Below, in pieces: positions 61,504-64,000 of a stretch of DNA of 64,000 nt (position 1 is the stretch's first letter; the number at the start of each line of letters is the position of its first letter). The notes beneath the pieces were generated by a model, which had not been told where the DNA came from, made no database searches, and worked only from the letters and a program-made list of their open reading frames with translations. The position numbers and the translations under genes are program-made. The DNA comes from Pseudonocardia oceani (GTDB lineage: Bacteria; Actinomycetota; Actinomycetes; Mycobacteriales; Pseudonocardiaceae). The stretch is taken from NCBI RefSeq assembly GCF_019263585.2, contig NZ_JADQDF010000001.1, positions 248,001 to 312,000 of the forward strand, in the 5' to 3' direction.

Positions 61504-62271
61504 CTACAGCCCCTTCCAGACCGGTGTGCGCTTCTCGCGGAACGCGGCCGGGCCCTCCTGGGCGTCCGCGCTGTGGTAGACCGGCTCCCAGATGTCCTCG
61601 GCCAGCTCGTAGGCCCGGGCGAGCGGGTACTCGGCCGAGAGGTACGCGGTGCGCTTGGCCGCGAGCACCGACAGCGGGGCGTTCGAGGCGATCCGCACGG
61701 CGAGCTCCTGCGTCCGGGCCCGCAGCTCCGCCGCGGGTACCACCTCGTTGACCATGCCGACCTCGCGGGCGCGCTCCGCGGAGATCGGGTCCCCGGTCAA
61801 CAGGATCTGCAGCGCCAGCCGTGGCGGCAGCAGCCACGACAGCGGCGCCGCCCAGGGGGACCCACGGCCCACCTTGACCTCGCTGACGGCGAACGTGGCG
61901 TGCTCGGCGGCCACGACGAGGTCGCACTGCTGGGCGAGCAGGAAGCCACCGGCGAACGCGACACCGTTCACCGCGGCGATCGTCGGCTTGACGACGTCGA
62001 TGTTGCGGCCGAACTGCGGGGCGAAGTCGGGCGGCGGGACGGTGAGCGCCGTCTCGGACATCTCCTTGAGGTCGCCCCCGGCGCAGAACGCCCGGTCGCC
62101 CGCCCCGGTCAGCACCATGACCTTCGCCGCGTCGTCCCCGTTGAAGCGGTGGGTCGCGGCGAACAGTCCCTCGCGGGCCGCCGCGTTGAGCGCGTTGCGG
62201 GCCTCCGGACGGTTGATGGTCACCCAGGCCACCCCGTCGTCGACCTCGTACGTGATCGTTTCCTCGCTCAC
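61504..62271 (-). CDS. Enoyl-CoA hydratase/isomerase
   Basis: A 255-aa crotonase: GVAWVTINRPEARNALNAAAREG, DRAFCAGGDLKEMSE, VNGVAFAGGFLLAQQCDLVVAAEHATF, SEVKVGRGSPWAAPLSWLLPP and a C-terminal EGPAAFREKRTPVWKG. GTG 62271 gives the standard N-terminus; a longer frame to 62376 would overlap the divergent TetR gene. First gene of the leftward AtuA operon. Confidence 0.9.
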   Translation of the reverse strand: MSEETITYEVDDGVAWVTINRPEARNALNAAAREGLFAATHRFNGDDAAKVMVLTGAGDRAFCAGGDLKEMSETALTVPPPDFAPQFGRNIDVVKPTIAAVNGVAFAGGFLLAQQCDLVVAAEHATFAVSEVKVGRGSPWAAPLSWLLPPRLALQILLTGDPISAERAREVGMVNEVVPAAELRARTQELAVRIASNAPLSVLAAKRTAYLSAEYPLARAYELAEDIWEPVYHSADAQEGPAAFREKRTPVWKGL

Positions 62272-62346
62272 CGGTTCCCGTCCTGTCGTCCCGGGGCCCC
62301 ACCGCCAAGTGAGGACCTGTTCACTCGCGACCGTACCGTCTCTCCT

Positions 62347-62357
62347 GTCATGATGAC
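62347..62357. promoter_or_regulatory. GTCATGATGAC palindrome at TetR start
   Basis: GTCAT-G-ATGAC, an odd-length perfect palindrome ending 3 bp before ATG 62361, between the crotonase (62271, -) and TetR genes. Its minus strand, GTCATCATGAC, resembles the GTAATCATCAT word at other promoters. Likely autoregulatory site; identity with the other sites is an inference. Confidence 0.45.
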
Positions 62358-62360
62358 CAG

Positions 62361-62996
62361 ATGGCGAGTGGTGCATCAGCCGACGGCGTGCGGCGACGCG
62401 ACCCGGACCGGCGCCGCCGCATCCTCGCCGCCGCCGCCGACCTGGTGTCGCGCCGCGGCTTCCACGCCGTGGGGATGGACGAGATCGGCGCCGAGGCGGG
62501 CATCGTCGGCTCGGGCGTGTACCGGCACTTCGCCAGCAAGAACGACCTCCTCGTCGCCCTGCTCGACCAGGCGATGCAGCGGCTGCAGAACCGGGCCACC
62601 ACGATCGTCGCCCAGACCGACGACGACCACGTCGCGCTGTCTCTACTGGTCCGCGACCACATCCGGGTCGCCCTGCACGACCGCGACATCCTCGCGGTCT
62701 ACCACCGCGAGGCGCACAGCCTGCCCGACGCCGACCGCAGACGGCTGCGCCGCGAGCAGCGCCACTACATCGAGGAGTGGGTGGGCGTGCTCGGGCCGCT
62801 GCGGCCCGACCTCGGCGACGGCGAGCTGCGGCTGCTCGTGCACGCCGCCATCGGCGCGGTGCAGGCGACGCTGTTCTACCGCAGCGGGCTGACCGAGCAG
62901 CGGCTCGCCGAACTGCTGGACGTGACCGCCCACGCGTGTCTGGGGGTGCACCCGCGAAGCAGCGCCGAAAGTGAACGAGGCCTCACCAACTCGTGA
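62361..62996 (+). CDS. TetR family regulator
   Basis: A 211-aa repressor with helix-turn-helix RRILAAAADLVSRRGFHAVGMDEIGAEAGIVGSGVYRHFASKNDLL (residues ~18-64, described in halves: helix 1 RRILAAAADLVSRRGF; recognition helix GSGVYRHF). The C-terminal domain includes YHREAHSLPDADRRRLRREQRHYIEEW, as in the TetR at 53253. Divergent from the AtuA operon with an overlapping palindrome, so it probably represses that operon and itself, and perhaps the wider TNATCATC set. Confidence 0.9.
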   Translation: MASGASADGVRRRDPDRRRRILAAAADLVSRRGFHAVGMDEIGAEAGIVGSGVYRHFASKNDLLVALLDQAMQRLQNRATTIVAQTDDDHVALSLLVRDHIRVALHDRDILAVYHREAHSLPDADRRRLRREQRHYIEEWVGVLGPLRPDLGDGELRLLVHAAIGAVQATLFYRSGLTEQRLAELLDVTAHACLGVHPRSSAESERGLTNS

Positions 62997-63213
62997 CCCG
63001 AAACCCGGTCGCCCCCACCCCGAGCAGGAGGTCGAGCGGCTCCCGCCGCCACCGTCCCGGCTGCGAGCGGTGGTTCACGTGACCGCGACCGTCGGCGGCG
63101 AGGTGCTCGGCCCAGCGCCGGCACGCCGAGCCGGCTGGGGGCGGAGTGTCGCGAAGTGGGGCACCCGCGGGACCGGCCGCCGTGCTGCACTGCGCGGGTA
63201 GGGAGGAACGCCG

Positions 63214-63540
63214 ATGGGCACAACCGCCCGCCGGACGGGCATCGGTCGCGTTGGTGCGCGAGGTGATCTCGAGCAGGCCCTCGGGCACCCCGGCCGCGAC
63301 CGGCCGGACCAGGGCTCGACCGTGGAGACGGTGCGGGTGAACGGGCCGCACGCGCGACGGGTGCACCACGATGTGGTCGACGTGCCGACCCGCAGGCCGG
63401 ACGCCCTGGACGTGCCCGAGGTCGCCGCGCCCCGGGACGTCCGGCGGTCCGACGTCCTGCTGACCCGCCCGCAGGTGCAGCCGGGCCGCCGAACCGGGCC
63501 TGTGCGGTGGAAGGTGCCGATCGAGGAGGTGGCCCGGTGA
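63214..63540 (+). CDS. Hypothetical protein, 108 aa
   Basis: An Arg/Val/Pro-rich frame starting at ATG 63214 after a good site (AGGGAGGAACGCCG) and ending in a TGA that overlaps the GTG of the ADP-forming ligase (63537). No domain is recognised; the composition is close to that of chance frames in GC-rich DNA, but start signal and coupling speak for translation. The 217 bp before it (62997-63213) show no convincing gene. Confidence 0.35.
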   Translation: MGTTARRTGIGRVGARGDLEQALGHPGRDRPDQGSTVETVRVNGPHARRVHHDVVDVPTRRPDALDVPEVAAPRDVRRSDVLLTRPQVQPGRRTGPVRWKVPIEEVAR

Positions 63541-64000
63541 CCGCCGACGCGGCGGCTGCCGCACCCACCGGGCGAGAGCTGCTGCGCTGCCTGCTGCGAC
63601 CGGAGTCGGTCGCGCTGTTCGGCGCGTCCCCGGACCCGGCCCGGCCGGCGACCCGGGCGCTGCGCAGCCTGTTGCGCGGTGCGCGGCCGCCGCGGCTCTA
63701 CCCGGTCAACCCGCGGCACACCGCCGTCGCGGGCGTCGTCTGCCTGCCCGACGCCGCGGCGCTGCCCGAGGTGCCGGACCTGACGGTGGTCGCCGTGCGG
63801 GCCGAGTCGGTGCTGGACACCGTGGCCGCGGCGGCCGACCGCGGCGCGCGGACGTTCCTCGTCTTCAGCTCCGGGTTCGCCGAGCTCGACGACGCCGGGG
63901 CCGCGCGCGAGCGCGGGCTGGCCGCACTGGCGCGCGAGCGCGGGCTCGCCGTGGTCGGGCCCAACTCGCTGGGCGTGATCGACTTCGGGTCCCGCTCCTA
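63537..64000 (+). CDS. ADP-forming acyl-CoA synthetase, N-terminal CoA-binding domain (cut by window edge)
   Basis: The first ~154 residues of a protein that continues past the right edge without a stop. It opens with RELLRCLLRPESVALFGASPDP, then RLYPVNPRHTAVAGV, a FLVFSSGFAELDDAG strand and VVGPNSLGVIDF; this is the CoA-binding/succinyl-CoA-synthetase-alpha-like domain of NDP-forming acyl-CoA synthetases. These make acyl-CoA with ATP giving ADP. GAGGAGG precedes GTG 63537. Whether the ATP-grasp domain is fused lies outside the window. Confidence 0.88.
   Translation, partial: MTADAAAAAPTGRELLRCLLRPESVALFGASPDPARPATRALRSLLRGARPPRLYPVNPRHTAVAGVVCLPDAAALPEVPDLTVVAVRAESVLDTVAAAADRGARTFLVFSSGFAELDDAGAARERGLAALARERGLAVVGPNSLGVIDFGSRS

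Noticed and set aside
62971..63201. A 76-codon frame after the TetR gene
   Set aside because: Starts inside the TetR gene in another frame, has no binding site and no recognisable content.
62983..63719. Overlapping minus-strand frames of 193-230 codons near the right end
   Set aside because: Arg/Pro/Ala-rich, without motifs; they are antisense to the ADP-forming ligase start and to the small hypothetical frame.

Overview
The window is very GC-rich, uses many GTG starts, and packs genes in runs with 4-bp ATGA/GTGA overlaps. PaaX and TetR regulators, F420/luciferase-like enzymes, an MDMPI-type protein, an AtuA family protein and acyl-CoA carboxylase subunits of actinobacterial type point to an actinomycete, possibly Pseudonocardiaceae or a relative (inference; no rRNA or marker gene is present). 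No tRNA, rRNA, transposase, integrase or CRISPR was seen.

Almost everything is catabolic and CoA-thioester based. By my count there are five AMP-forming acyl-CoA ligases plus one ADP-forming type cut by the right edge, seven acyl-CoA dehydrogenases, six crotonases (one a remnant), six SDRs, three Baeyer-Villiger monooxygenases, a Rieske oxygenase, a P450, a ferritin-like diiron protein, two luciferase-like oxidoreductases, four MaoC/hotdog hydratase subunits, four thiolase-like proteins and an acyl-CoA carboxylase pair.

Layout. 1-2313 (-): aldehyde dehydrogenase and Zn alcohol dehydrogenase. 2619-9033 (+): SDR, luciferase-like enzyme, two MaoC pairs, an HMG-CoA-synthase-like/DUF35 fusion and a thiolase. 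9116-13474 (-): BVMO, acyl-CoA dehydrogenase, crotonase and an internally shortened acyl-CoA dehydrogenase. 13562-16113 (+): ligase and esterase. 16180-18340 (-): P450 and PaaX-like regulator. 18466-29683 (+): ligase, SDR, diiron protein, HAPMO-like BVMO, Rieske protein, SDR, TetR, BVMO and panC, with two gene remnants. 29770-36903: a BadH-like SDR diverging from a BadI-like hydrolase, an acyl-CoA dehydrogenase pair, CoA transferase, crotonase and alcohol dehydrogenase. 36937-43530: SDR, ligase, thioesterase, Cys-less thiolase with DUF35 partner, ligase. 43616-52286: crotonase, acyl-CoA dehydrogenase, carboxylase beta and alpha, acyl-CoA dehydrogenase, ligase; this gene content resembles the mycobacterial echA7-fadE12-accA2-accD2-fadE13 neighbourhood. 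52381-64000: transglutaminase-like protein, two TetR regulators, an AliB-like dehydrogenase, thiolase, an AtuA-containing operon and the start of an ADP-forming ligase.

Working model (inference): an alicyclic, terpenoid or steroid-like compound is hydroxylated, oxidised to ketones, ring-expanded by BVMOs, activated to CoA esters and shortened by beta-oxidation, BadI-type ring hydrolysis, retro-aldol/thiolytic steps and carboxylase/AtuA chemistry. Two recurrent intergenic words suggest shared regulation: TNATCATC at six gene starts and a GTTAG-N6-CTAAC inverted repeat at two divergent promoters. Several genes are decayed remnants that still sit in frame inside operons.
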